Below, piece after piece: positions 46,006 to 58,993 of a DNA stretch of 64,000 bases. Where the stretch lies: positions 28,121,666-28,185,665 of the forward strand of contig OX485807.1 in the NCBI GenBank assembly GCA_950295325.1, written 5' to 3'. The translations under genes were made by a program, and so were the position numbers. The stretch comes from Polytrichum commune (taxonomy: Eukaryota; Streptophyta; Polytrichopsida; Polytrichales; Polytrichaceae). How positions within the stretch are numbered: position 1 is the first letter of the stretch; every line of letters begins with the position of its first letter. The notes beneath the pieces are model-generated. The model ran no database searches and was not told where the DNA came from. It saw nothing but the letters and a program-made list of their open reading frames with translations.

Positions 46006-47120
46006 GTGAAATTTTCTTCACTAAGGTTGGGGGAATGTTGCAGCACAAGGCGATCATATGATGGTTGTGATTTAGTTGAGAGTGTTGGTGCATTGGCAAG
46101 AGTTGTAAAGTTTGAAGCCGATCCTAAAGGACCATGTTATTCAAGAGCCCATAAAAAACAAATTCACATTTGGTTTGATCTTGAACTTAAGATTGGTGTC
46201 CCGCTTGTAGATTTAAAGGATTATTCTAGTATTGGAACTAAGGAACATCTAGTGGCAACCTTACATGGAGGCTTTGCTGAAGCTCAAGCTACATGTGTAG
46301 CTCTAGGTATGAGACCAATTGAAATTGAACCTAGATGTTGGTGAATAACTCCTTGGGTGCATGAGAGGCAGATGGAAGCTCAATTGAAAGGACATGGAAG
46401 AGGCCACTTGTGATTTTCATCATACCACTGATCATTTTGATTTAGCCCAAAATGATGCAATTGGTCCAAGTTCAAATTGTCCATCAAAGAATGTTGACAT
46501 CCATGAAGAATCAAGTACTAATGCATCCATTTTGCCATCTGAATTAAGACATGTCTTGGATAGTATGGTTGATGAGCATGAAGAAATTCATTCGGAGCAC
46601 TTTGTAATGCCATTTGTTGTTGTTGATGGTTTCAAGATCTTTAAAAGTACCTTGGCGAGTCAATTAAATGGCAAACCTACATTGTCCAAGGATAGGCTGA
46701 CTAGAATTAAGTCTGGTATGTTATATACCAAGCTTAAGAAGAAAATATCAAGAGCTGATGATAATGATTTTAGTCTGAATTTGGAAATTGATTGTGTTGT
46801 GGATTTTGTCGCTGAGGCAACAATTGAAATAATAATAATAATTTTAAAGGCCAAACAAATCAAAAGCATGCACCATTAAAATTTGGTATTTAGGAAGGGT
46901 TTATAGAATGTGTAGGAAAATTGCTAATGAGTGGGTTGAATATAGAGAATCAACTGATTTGTTGAATCAACCATCTCATATGGAGATTGGATTGTATTGG
47001 TATCAAAATGATCATGGATCACTATGGACTTATGACTTGACAAATCATATCATGGTAGACTTAGAAACTATTATTGCACTAGCTACAATAACTTTTGTAG
47101 TAGAAAAAAAACTTGTATAA
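46006..47120 (+). pseudogene. Unidentified broken coding region
   Basis: Three plus-strand open pieces (46006-46344, 46394-46879, 46908-47120) lie in three different frames but close together and protein-like. One contains HFVMPFVVVDGFKIFKSTLA, then LNGKPTLSKDRLTRIKSGML, which looks like a real protein segment. I do not recognise the family; a decayed transposable-element gene is the likeliest explanation given the setting. Confidence 0.4.
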
Positions 47121-47674
47121 GTTACATCTTACAAATGAAAAAGTGTTTAATGAATTTATTGATGATAAATAAGTACTTTTAGTGTGAAAATATTTCAGGC
47201 CTATTTTTTAGATCATGTTTTTCATTGTATACATATCTTAGGCTTTTACTTTTTTAATTTACTTTGAACATGCATACATACATTAGGCCTCTATTTTGTT
47301 ATGTATATGTATAAATATCATTTTTAATGAAAGAAAAACTGTATATAGGGGTATTAATTTGGAGGTGACATATGCACATTATACCTAACTTTCAACACTA
47401 AGTGCACTTCCCAAGATTTTAACAGTACTTAAACATTACAAATTGTCAAAAGCGAGGCCAAAATTCCCTACTTAACTATGAGTTTTTAGAGACTTCAAAA
47501 ATAGCATTAATGTGTGGAGAAATTGTAAGTGAAGGATGTAAAACTTGACCGAAGTGTTTGTTGGTGCATAATTGACCTTCTACAACCAAAATTTATGAGT
47601 TTCGGCATGTATCAACAATGAGTTGATCACACAAAAGCACAACAAATAATATTGGGGCACCGGGCCCCTATTCA
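47121..47674. other. Gene-free AT-rich stretch
   Basis: Nothing recognised between the broken coding region and the LINE fragment. Confidence 0.4.
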
Positions 47675-47968
47675 TTCCACCTCAAGGAATTTCTTAAATA
47701 CAAATGTGAATTATACTTGAAGCAATCATTGACTCCATTGCAACGCAAGATCGTTGTTGCCTACCACACCTCGAACCATAGACTTGCCATTGAAAATGGA
47801 CGTTGGACAAGTATCCCTATCTCTAGAGATACTAGACTCTGCCAATTTTGCTCCTATAATGCAATTGAAAATGAGGCACATTTCGTGTTGGAATGTTCCC
47901 TATGCAACCCCATTAGAGATAAGTTTCCATCACTATATGAAAACATAGTTTCAGGGAGCTTCAAGTCT

Positions 47969-48242
47969 AAATAGACCTTGGACAACTAACCAACTAATTT
48001 AACTATTAGTTAACCTTGAACAATTGCCAAAATAACTATAGTTAACTAGAAAAAATCCAAGTATCATTACACATTCAAAGAAGTTCGCCTCTTGATTTGC
48101 TTTAGTTGAGGATCTCTGACATGCTCGGGCCACTAAGGATCGTCAAAAAACACTTTTACACACTACCAACACAAATAACACATTGGTGACAGTACAACAA
48201 TAGAATTCCGTGAACAGGTTGCACTCGACTTTAGTATACTAG

Positions 48243-48280
<38 letters not shown>

Positions 48281-48433
48281 CTGTGTGTGTGTATTGACTA
48301 GATTTTTTGGCAAACCAAATTTAGAACTATAGTTAACTACAATTTTTGGCAGGTCAAATCACGAACAACTATGATTACAATAGGAAACCAATTAACTAAT
48401 AGTTGAGTTAGTTGGTTAGTTGTCCAAGGTCTG
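47969..48433. mobile_element. MITE with ~40-bp terminal inverted repeats
   Basis: The left end, 47974-48013 (GACCTTGGACAACTAACCAA onward), is the near-perfect reverse complement of 48392-48431. It is flanked by the direct repeat AAGTCT (47963-47968 and 48434-48439), possibly 8 bp (TCAAGTCT/TGAAGTCT) with one mismatch. A second inner palindrome AACTATAGTTAACTA occurs near both ends. An 8-bp duplication would suit a hAT-type source, 6 bp would not; the superfamily is left open. Confidence 0.85.
48246..48292. repeat. (GT)n microsatellite
   Basis: About 17 GT units, one interruption (GACT), then five more. It lies inside the MITE. Confidence 0.95.
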
Positions 48434-48532
48434 AAGTCTTTCTTTCAATTAGACCAACAATTTACAACTAGCCTCACGGAGGCTATTGAACTCCGCAACT
48501 CTAAAGAATTAAGTTGTTTGGAACCATTATGA

Positions 48533-51500
48533 TGTACTTTCAATTCCATTAGCCTTTTCAACTTCCCGGACTTTTAAAATCAATTTTGTTTTATTCCAGG
48601 ATACCTAAAAAAATACAAATATGTATATTGGAATCCAAAATCACTTCCTTACTGTACAGTGCCACTTCCATTCCTGCTGGATTGGCCATGCATGGATTCC
48701 GAAAAAATTGTACGCACAGTAGAATTTTCTTCTGAGTTTCCTGGTAGAATGTCTTGCCACAGAAAGCATGTTGCAGAAATTCTGATACTCTTGCAATCCT
48801 GTGTGAGCCTTCTGTATTGCTTCTGATAATGGTTTAAAATACATCTGCTGATCAAACACAGACCTTAAATGCGGATGTTTGTAACACAATTTTGATCAAT
48901 TTCATGTTCAGAGAATCCACAGTGCATATTAACAACGTATACTAATTAGGGCACTTACTGTTGGTCACTCTAATTTCACAAGAGAAATTAGCCTAGGCAT
49001 CACACTTGTAGCTGCCTAGAGATTGACTGATCTAGTTGCACATGCCTATTCTCGCTTACCCACACTAAATTACACAATTAGTGCATTTCTAATACCTTAA
49101 AGTGGAGGTCTCCAGTCAACGCTTGCTGAAGGGGAGGCTACAAACGTTTGAAATCACCGGTTTTGAAATGGACATTGGTGGTTAAAGAATTTTGGCATTG
49201 GGGAGCATGGTTTCAAGGTTGGTCCTTTTTTAATAGGTATAAACATCCGCTTTCAACTCCAATCCAAGACGGCTGGTTCATCAGGCTTAAGACCTCCTAT
49301 TCTGATCTAAGTTGAAAACAAACAATTTTAAAATGAATGAATAGGACCAACCTTTGGCCCTCCAATGTCCATTTTGATCTCCATTTCAAAATTGGCATTT
49401 TCAAACATGTGTGGCCTCGACATGAGGGTGATGTCCTACTGTATCCTTTGGTTTTCGGACCTTGCCTCAACATAGCTTTTGCAACATAGCACAACCTTTG
49501 TAATCAATTTTGCAAGCGCTTCAGCCCTTCAGCTTAAATCCCTTTTGTAGATTGTCGTTTCCATACTCGTACTAGGAAGCATGCCAGATTGCACAAGATA
49601 AATCAAAGGGTATCTTGGTAAAGACAAAAGTCAGAACCTGACTCACCTACACATCCACAGTTCCAGACATCTGTGTGTTCAATTCCAGAATCACCTCCTT
49701 CAAGCTCTATCCTGGGGAAAGAATTCACATCTTTAAAGAGAACTCAGCACTAAACCCTAATCCTTAAACCCTGCCCAGCAAATGAGCAGAATGCAAACAA
49801 GCTTTCCGAGTATCCTACACCAACGTCAAGGGAACTCAAATTTGCATATGAAAATCTCCTGTCTATGAGTCCATATCTTATGACTTCACACAGTAAATCA
49901 GAGGACAATATTTAATACTATAGCACAAAGGTAGCTTCTAGAGATGAAATTCTAAATCCATTGCCATTACATGACAACGAATGCCCAAATCATTTGCCCG
50001 ACGAGATACACTCGTGGTTGAGATAAGTCCAGGCAGCCTAAACCCTGTACCCTCAAATGCACACACCACTTACCGTAGAAATGGTGACCTGATGTGCTAG
50101 GCCTCATCGAAAGGAAATGGTTTTTCAAAGCAACTAATGAACATAACTTGGAACAGCATTGTAATTGAACATTTAAAAGTTGTGTCACATGGTCAAAATT
50201 AGTGGACACCAGAAGTAGGATACATGGAAGATGCTAGGTTGAAGCATAATAACAGCACAATGTTGATCCTAGTTGTTTATGACATAACGTGTCAACTTCT
50301 ACAAATAAAATCCGGCATACACAAAAGATATGTTTGTCAATGAGATATCCAGCAATTGCGAGAGTTGCTCTTGTAGCCCGCCCAATGGCATGACCACTCT
50401 GTTAAAAACTGGCAACCTTGCATGCAATCTTAAATTGGGAAACGAGTGACTTGCAATTAGAATTCCTCCTCTTCAGATTAGCCAGACCTGCCTCAATATC
50501 ACCCAGCCACAAGATAAATTTCCACAAAGTTCAGATAGCTGGAAATCAAAATTTACCCTCTCTGATCTGATCAGGCTTCGACCAAAGTCAATCACCAAGA
50601 CAGAAGTGACTCAATGCCTAGCAAACATAGGGTTAACATGTTAATCTTTTGTCTCTATAAATTATAGTTGCAAGACCTAAAAGGTTAAATTATGAGTTGA
50701 ATCAATGGTTAAGTTAATCATTAGGTAGATGTTGAGTTAGCAGTGAAATATATTAAACCCTGAACGGTGTTTATCAACACTGACTCAACATTAAACGCTG
50801 CTCATTTCTATTTTGAGATGCAGATCACACATGAACCCAATTTTCTCTTCTTCACCTGTTCTCCACATTCTTCAATGTTCTGTTCTTATTCTGCTGTAAA
50901 TTGTGAACAACCGCTGCCCACAAAGAATTTCCAAAACACTTGTTGCCAACTTCCTCCTCCACCTGTGAGCACCACAAATTCCTGCCAAAACCCAAAACCC
51001 AAAAACCTGCAAGCCCCTGAAATCGACTCCGAGAGAAGCATGACACCAAACCGTGCTGTTTCTGCGAATTCAGAGAAAAAAACTAAGAATCTCTGCATCG
51101 ATTTCTTTGGGGACATTAGGCGGGACACATGGTAAATCCGCAAACCCATTTCAGGTTTTGAAACCTCAACTAAGATAGTGGGTCTTAAATGGTTACTTAT
51201 TCCAACTAGCCCACTCCTTCTGGGACATGAAACACGCAATTAAGTAGTAAGAGATGCTTAGCCAATTTAAAATGAGGCCGTAGCCATTTGCCTCATCATT
51301 TGAGAGTTCGTATGAATATCTTATTCATTATCAAAGTGAAGATTCTCGTCCTCATTAAATGGTCATATGTTTCCTCTCCTTCCAATATTGTTAACTATTG
51401 AGCCTAGAATGGTTATGATATTTTGCACATATAGTCCAATCTCTTATAGACACATGTCTTTTTGGTATCCATTCTTGAAGCTCCACTTAACCACAAACCC

Positions 51501-53095
51501 TTCAAATATAAGTTTCCAATCAAGAGAAGTAATTGAATTAGGCAAGTCTACCTTAGGATAGGGATCCCAATGTGAGATGAATATTTTTGGTTTGATGAGG
51601 GCACTAGGTAGTTCAAGGAAGGGGGAGAAGAAAACAAATCTCTTGATGGTTGTCCATTCATTTAATCGTGTGAACCACATGCAGATAGTGCCACTTGTGA
51701 ACTTGAACTGCTATATGGATAGTTATCCATAACACAAGTGAGAAAAATGACTCTCAAGTAAGTTAGTCAGTATAACACTTGAGAAATGAAAGATGGTTGT
51801 CTACACACATAATTCACCTTGACTCGATGATTCATGATGGAAGGCTATTAGTTGGGGGTTTAGGTGATGTCATTTTCATTTAAATTTTTAAAAATGGAAC
51901 ATCCAATGGAGGAGGTCCTTAGTAGGCAAGTAAGGTTGGGGAAAGAACTCAAAGATTGAGGTTGAGTTCAACTACGTAATTGGGTATCCATTGCACTCAA
52001 TATGGCTTTCAAAAGAAACTTGGCCTCATGGCCATTGCATTGATATCTATAACCATAAGTATTTCTTGACAATCTTTATGGTCAATGGGCCACATTATAA
52101 GTGACAAAACCAACACTACAAACCTTGGGGATATTACTGTGGATGCACACTACACTTCAACCCATAGTACAAAACATCAAAGGTCTACTTGTAGGTTAAA
52201 ATATTTCGTATAGCCTATATATAGTGTGCATTTGAGGGACTTCCAACAAGTGAGATATACTCGTCTTATGTGGGCACCATGTGAGCGATTTTGAATCTAA
52301 GATTCAAATATATAATTTACTTCGACTACAACAAAATTGAAAATCTAAAAACATGTTCTATAAGTTTTTATATCTTACTAAATAATGTAGTTTCCATTAT
52401 AGTTGCATGTGTAGAATGGTGTGCTGAGATATTGAGGCAAAAACAATTCTCTATGAGTATGCTATATTATTGTGTGATGTTGTATATTTGTGGGCTACAC
52501 TATAGTGCATTGAAGGGTAAGTCATTCTATAAGTTTGCCACAATTTTTATCATAATCAGTGTAGTAGTTGTGTGTGGTTTATAGTAATTGGCTATTTCAT
52601 CACTTTGGGATCACTTCTTGCATACCTCTACTTTTTCCTAGAACATAGAATCATAATCTTGGAATTTTGCAAAGCTTCAATGAACACAATGTATATGAGG
52701 ACGAGAGAAGACCAAAGAAAACATAAAATAGGAAGGAAGGATGAGAGAGGAGAGGAGAGGGAGGGCGGGCGGGGTGGGGGGGGGGTGAGTCTTCTTGGTT
52801 TTATTAAATTAAATGCAGTCATTTTCAAATATTGTGGCACCCCTATAAATTTTTATTTTCCTAAGCATTATGGGATTTTTTAAGAGGGTCCAATATTACA
52901 AGACGTAGAGGTAATCTACACAGGGATCTTCTTCAAGGATACTTTCTTCTCCTTTGCAATATGTGATGACCTACCTAGCAATCTACTAACCCATATGTTA
53001 ATATACCCGTTCATCTATATACTATGGGTGCATGAACAAACTAAAAGATCATCAAAAGCTGTCATCTTGGAAATGAGACAAGACTATGTTACATA
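48533..53095. other. Long gene-poor stretch
   Basis: No confident gene. A minus-strand frame at 48641-48889 (MYFKPLSEAIQKAHTGLQEY and so on) is preceded by an acceptor-like TGATCAG and could be an orphan exon. At 50767-51239 both strands are open over about 110 codons, but without a known domain. 52735-52800 is purine-rich, with a G-run. Confidence 0.35.
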
Positions 53096-53382
53096 CTCCC
53101 TCCGTCCCAAAACGATTGTCTGTGTTTTTAACTTCGGCGAGATTAAGGCCCACTAACCGCTGAGCGTGTAGTTGTAAGTATGACTCTTAAAAGAAAATAA
53201 AACAACAACTACTCCAAAACGCCCCCAGAAGTTGCGGTGTCAAAAGACTTCTTGATTTAGAAAGTTTGGCGTGAAAATATTTGATTGAGGGCCTCAAATT
53301 TCTAGCCAGGCAAATGAACTGGACAATCATTTTGAGACAAAAAAATCCGGGAAGTAGGACAATCATTTTGAGACGGAGGGAG
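53096..53382. mobile_element. Stowaway-type (Tc1/mariner) MITE
   Basis: Begins CTCCCTCCGTCCCAAAACGA and ends with the inverted counterpart (TTTTGAGACGGAGGGAG). Terminal repeats of about 25 bases have two mismatches, with TA on both sides (53094-53095 and 53383-53384). Length is 287 bases, with no coding capacity. CTCCCTCCGT ends plus TA duplication are the signature of Stowaway elements mobilised by mariner-like transposases. Confidence 0.92.
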
Positions 53383-56300
53383 TACTCACTAAAACCAACA
53401 ACACATTAACCTACAAAAATTACCGATTCATAATATTATGCACAAGTTTTATGTGCCAATATGACACCGACCAAATTAGTGTGACCATGCATGTCCCCAA
53501 TTTAAAGCCTTGAAGGAGGGAGGGGGGGGGAGAGAGAGAGAGAGACTAGGTATCCAATTGTCGGCTTGTCGTGGACTCTTTTATCACTCAATTGTTAAGT
53601 GCCTTTGGGATTACCGTAATAGAAGAAGAGAAACAAGAATAACGAAGTCATTTTGGTGTATAATGAGTTAGATCCTTTATTGTACAAATCTTGGCCTGTA
53701 TCCTAAGAGTCACGACTTGAGAATTATTACCTAAAATTATCTTGCTCTTGAAAGCCTTCAAGTAATAGCCTCAACAAGGCAATCTAATGAATTCTCTGCA
53801 CACTTGGGATTAATATGATGAAATGGACTTCATGTAATAATCTTTCTCCAAGGTTTTTTTGGGGGAACCGTAAGCGATAATGTAATAATTTGGGGCTCAT
53901 ATGCTATTGGTACACTAGATTGTTTATAAGCCTTGGAATTGCCGTAATCATTGTCAACATGCTACCATTTGTAACATGAGTGTCACCATTTGTAATGAAA
54001 AAAATTATACATTCTGACATTTCAAGTGAAGAATGAGAAGTGAGGCTTGGAGTAAGAAGTGACGTGGATAGTGGTTGATACACCACATGTGAGAAACTTC
54101 TCATTTTATTTTATTTTGGGATAGGTATTATGTGATGCATTAGTAATATTACTGGAATAAACATAAGATCATTGTATTCGTTAATTTGGGACTTTTTCGG
54201 CATTTTGAGACAGTTATAAATATAAGAACATGGATAAAATCACATGGATATTGGAGAATGTTGTAAGATGCAAATACTTTGAAGCAGGCGTTCATATCAA
54301 GAACCCAATTAAGAACTCATATCAAGAGGTTTAGGTAGGACGACCCAAACATTAGACCATGTTGTTGTGGTCCATATATTAATTTGAGACAAGAGAACGT
54401 CTCAAATTAATGAATATAGTGATTAAGTTTAGATGTTTTTATGTATACACATCCAGAAGTTATGACTTGCATGCAAGGCCCAAAGCACACTTCCCTTGCC
54501 GCTAAACGATGTGCAACTTTGTTTTTTTGGTTTAGCAATTGATTTTTTTAGGAATTTTGGAAGCGTTTAATATGACATTGGAAATGATTTGAAAATACCT
54601 TTCCAACAATATATTACACTCCCCACAAATTTTAAAAAGAAAAATTTGTAGTTGTTTACCGATTGCAGACCATGTTGGTCAAAAGAATTACAACCGACTT
54701 TGGCTGCGAGTTTTTTGGGCATAGTTTTCTACTAGTGAATCCACCACACCTTCCAATGTATGTAACGACTTCTTGTGAAGCAAGAGTGCAACAAGTAGAA
54801 TACGGGAACACGCACACAAAACACGAGGCTTGGGGATGTGGGCAATGTAAGTAATTAAGTCCACTAATCCCACCCCAAGAGGTAAGTAGGCAAGATCTAC
54901 AAGTGCCCAAGCTTATGTGTTCGCATGACTTGAGAGAGACTTGATATAAGCTTGCCCCATGTAGTTATTAAATTTAGGGGCTACAATGTTGTGGAAATAT
55001 ATGCAGGAAGCCTAAGTGGTTTGAAGTAAGTTAATCAATCAATCAAACCCTTGGCAGTGTTGGTCATAATGTTTTTGGTGTGGCAATGTTGTGGGCAAAT
55101 TGTATAGGTTGCAGCGTTGGGGCTAGAATTAGGGTTTGGACTTTCTGTCTTGCACACAAAAAAAAACTAGATGTTGTGTATTGAATGATTTTAACCACTT
55201 GAACTTGAACAATGACACAAATTGCTTCAACTCTGAATGTGTAAACCCTAAACAAACTCTATGATTGGTGTGGGTTGGTTCTATCCTAATGCTAAATGTA
55301 TGTATGCGATTGTGTTTTTAAACACAAATTTTGAAAGCATTTGCAACTATTTTTAAAGCACAAGCATATTATCATCGCGTTCATTAGTGCATGTTTAAAA
55401 TGAGTATAGTGCATACTAAGAAGTTAAGTTGTATGCATGTTGTCTTGATGTGTGAATTATGATCTTGTATGTGTAAGTAATAGATTTTACTTGACATCAA
55501 CAAAAAATTATAATTTATAACTGCTATATGTGCATTTAAAAGAAGAATAAATACCAAGTTAACCTACCCATAGGGTCCTCAAAAATAATGAATGTTAGAA
55601 ATTTACATAATAGTAAGGTCCACAATGTTTGCCTTCTCCAATATAATACCTCGTAAAAACACCTTGTATTCTCATGTGTTCCCACTATATACAAGGGAGT
55701 GACCCCCCCCCCCCCCCGAGGCATGTGCCCATGCTGATATGGTACGAATTTACCATAAGGGACCAAGACAAAACAAGGTAAAGTCTATGTCATGACAAAG
55801 TGCAAATAATCCCCCTATCACCTAGAGCAAATACAAGCTTGTGAATGCACAAATTGTGCAAAAGAGAAAACCTCATGAAGTAAGCTAGTCAAGGTGTGTT
55901 TGCATACAAAACCAACTTCCAATTCTCAACCAACACGGTATTCATGAAAATGTCACATGGCACGCAAAAAGGTCACAAATGTTGTTTTCCCGAATACAAG
56001 GAAGGTTGCCTTGAATTTGTCTTTGAAGGCAGCTTTTGCCAACTACATTTGGATGTATTTACCAAATGCTAGTAGCATGTGCAAGTGATAACAAGGGAAA
56101 AAGTCTTTTTATATCATGAATGTTATGTTCTTTCATCGTTACTTCAAACACTCTTGATATAACTAGCAATCAAAGCATAACATTCAGAATATATAAAGAC
56201 TTCTTACTCTATGAACTTGTACCATAGGTGCAAGTTTTAAAATCAGTTCTAAAATGCGAACTTTTCCAAAGTTGAAGTGCAATGAGTCAGCCTTGAAATT

Positions 56301-56851
56301 AAGATTAAAAAAAATTAAAAAAATCACATGTGAATGTGGCGTTTTCATGAATACTATGTTAATTATCTAGGTATTACGCTGACTAAGCTACTCGAAAATC
56401 CTTTCCCTATTTGCTATGGGCAATAATCCACGGGTTGATTCAAGTTTCCCTACAACTGACACTTCCTCTCCACCTCTCCCCACGCTCCCAACGGCTCAAT
56501 GAACCAACGACCAATAGAAGTTTTTCTTTCTCCCTCCACTACCTACCTACTACACTAAATATTGCATTTAGTTATCGCCGATTCTAATTGTCTTGCTCAA
56601 CACTAATTATAAACCGTCCGCGTAGTGTCACCAACACCAAACGTAAACCTAACATTATTTGTCATTCCTTGTTAGAAGAACCGGGCATCAATACACAACG
56701 TTGCAATTACCGTCACTCACTAAGCGATTTCTCGTCCAGATTTCAATCCCCCACGACAGTACGTGTGAAGTTATTCATAAGAAGTGTCATTAGAATAGTC
56801 ACCACAATGACATAAACTGCCAATATGACACTATTCATACACTATTTAGTG
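53383..56851. other. Gene-free stretch
   Basis: AT-rich, with no exon recognised. Contains a GA-run at about 53520-53545 and a C-run of about 16 at 55700-55717. Confidence 0.4.
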
Positions 56852-57237
56852 TAAGGTAGGGGTGGCTATTTCCGTCCAAATTTCAGATGTGCCTAGTTGG
56901 GATGCTGAAATTATTATTTTTAAATTTTGAGCGCTCCGCAAAGCTGGTGCAAGAGCAACTATGAAAAAAAATAAAAAATCAGCATGTTTATGATTTCCTA
57001 CAAATTTTTAAAGGAAACCTTGTAGAGTGACCAACACTCGCACATAGGGTACGTGGTATATCCACAGGGTGGATTTCTAAAACCGACCGCTGGCAGCCAA
57101 TGAAATGCTGGCAGCGTTGTGAACGGTAAAAGCACCTTGATAGGTGCTTTTGTAAACCCAGGTAAAAGCACCTAGATAGGTGCTTCCGACATAGGGTCGA
57201 CTTTAGGACCCGCACGGAAATTGCCACCCCTACCTTA
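56852..57237. mobile_element. Inverted-repeat element with internal GCACCT hairpins
   Basis: Terminal inverted repeats of about 26 bases start TAAGGTAGGGGTGGC (56852) and end GCCACCCCTACCTTA (57237). The direct trinucleotide GTG flanks both ends. Inside, two hairpins follow each other: AAAAGCACCT-TGAT-AGGTGCTTTT at 57128-57151 and AAAAGCACCT-AGAT-AGGTGCTTCC at 57164-57187. The element is noncoding; a 3-bp duplication would suit a Harbinger-type source, but GTG is not its usual TWA target. Confidence 0.8.
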
Positions 57238-57283
57238 GTGCCCCCAATTGAAAGTGAAACAAAACCCATCTCACATTGGCTCC

Positions 57284-57316
57284 CTCCTCCTCCTCCTCCT
57301 CCTTCTTCTTCTTATT
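57284..57316. repeat. TCC/TTC trinucleotide microsatellite
   Basis: A run of TCC units passes into TTC units just right of the inverted-repeat element. Confidence 0.85.
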
Positions 57317-57647
57317 ATAATCACTACCACGTGAATCCAAAATCTGTTGTACAACATAAGTAGGGAGTATATATAGAAGAGTGTGCCGTTCGATTCTCAT
57401 GCAGCGGCACAAACTTGATAAACGTTATTACTGGTCCTTTGGTTAACTGTGGGCCGTTGAGAGTGGCCATGCCATGACTCCGATTAGGTTACAGTCGATC
57501 ACCGCTCGTGATTTGTGACTGTGAAATTCCTATCCTGCATTATAAAGTAGTTGACCAATCAATTAACCAACTAGCCTGCCGCCTCTTTATGAAGTCTGTG
57601 GCAGTGAATGGAACTTTTGTCGTCAGTTGTGTTAACTGTTCAGACCT

Positions 57648-57668
57648 TCTCTCTCTCTCTCTCTCTCT
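57648..57668. repeat. (CT)n microsatellite
   Basis: About ten CT units in otherwise non-coding DNA. Confidence 0.9.
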
Positions 57669-57853
57669 TGCTCAAACTGCTAAGTTAGCTGCTGCATTGT
57701 ACATTCGGCCTGCAAATTGGAAGTACATGGGTGATGTGAATATTGAATTATAAACTTAAAGATATATAATGTAAGTTCGGCCACATTCATTTGTCACTAA
57801 GTCACATTCTTTTGTTCCGGGCAAGCCGCGAGGGGTGGGGGTGGGGGGGGAGA

Positions 57854-58538
57854 TTAAGGTAGAAATACCATAACCCGTGAAAATAAGGTGATTCGTGTTG
57901 AAGATCTGGTCTGACAATCATGGGATAATTTTCCAAGATAGACGAGAAGGATTCATGAAGAATGCAAGTTGTTTCATATTTTTCTGTCCTATATAAAAAA
58001 TGCTACAATTTTTCAAAGTGGAAAGTTGTCCAAACCCCTATTCGTTCACTAGATTCTCCCTACACCGAACACGGTAATCTGCATTTCCATATAGAACGTA
58101 ACCGGTTGGCCGCTCTGTTTCGCCGAGGTGGCACTACACGATTGGCTCTTAGCACACAGGTTTGCAGACGATAACCTCGAGTCCTCGACATCCCAGCCGG
58201 TTATGATCATCTAAATCGGTTATGGTGACAGGTGACCCACTGTTTAGGTCACCTGCGCGGCTCAACAAAGCGGCCAACCGGTTACGTCCGGTAATCGTTT
58301 TATTGGAACCGGTTCTGCACGGATAACCGGTTCCAATAAAACGATTACCTAATACATCGCCGAAATCGGTTACCTCATGAGTACATTAACACTTGACTCC
58401 CATCGGCTACACTAAGTGTACACGCATTGAAGTTGCCGCCGAGCCATGATCGGTTTTAGAAATGGCACTTCACCATTATGACGGCGGTCTAGTGCACGAG
58501 TTGAGGGTGGTTAACAGTTTATCGTATTTCTACCTTAA
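57854..58538. mobile_element. Hairpin-rich inverted-repeat element
   Basis: The outer inverted repeat TTAAGGTAGAAATACCATAA (57854) pairs with TTATCGTATTTCTACCTTAA (58519-58538). Inside are nested palindromes: CGTAACCGGTTGGCCGC near 58100 pairs with 58266-58287; CAGGTGACC pairs with GGTCACCTG (about 58229-58256); and a perfect 24-bp stem is formed by 58291-58314 with 58325-58348 around a 10-base loop. No coding capacity. The termini share TAAGGTAG with the neighbouring element at 56852. Confidence 0.75.
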
Positions 58539-58993
58539 TAAAGAAGTCTGGCCTTTTTGTGGACACTTCCAACTCCATAGACAATTTTCAATGTTGGATC
58601 GAACCAGGACTTGTCTCACCTCAGTTTAGCAATTGCGAGTCACGTGTATCGTTGTTGCAGGTTCCAGGTTTGGGGTTGAAATGCAAGAGTTGTAGAGTAT
58701 TCAAATGAAGAGTTTATTTCTCTTTAAGATGTCATGTTTTATATTGATGGTTGAGCTTGTAATGGTTGCTAAATTTAGAGTATATGGTCTAATCTCATCA
58801 TAACATGTGTCCTTTTTGGTGTTCGATCTTAACCCCTAACTTCCTAGTCAACCCCACCGAACTTAGTATTCCGCAATCGAATTAACTACAAACATCAAGC
58901 CAACATGGATATATTTACCCATAAACTCATGACCGGTGCAACTTGGAGGTGCTTAGAATGTGTGAAAATGTCAAAGTAGTAGTGGTCATGTTC

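Larger units (their letters stand above)
47675..48532 (+). pseudogene. LINE reverse-transcriptase C-terminal fragment split by a MITE
   Basis: The plus strand encodes the zinc-binding tail found after plant non-LTR reverse transcriptases: TPLQRKIVVAYHTSNHRLAI, then CQFCSYNAIENEAHFVLEC (C-x2-C, H-x4-C). The frame stops just after codon 47966-47968. It resumes in the same reading sense at 48440 and runs to a TGA at 48530 with LTEAIELRNSKELS, the expected next part. The 471 inserted bases are the MITE plus one target duplication. The 5' part of the LINE is absent. Confidence 0.75.
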
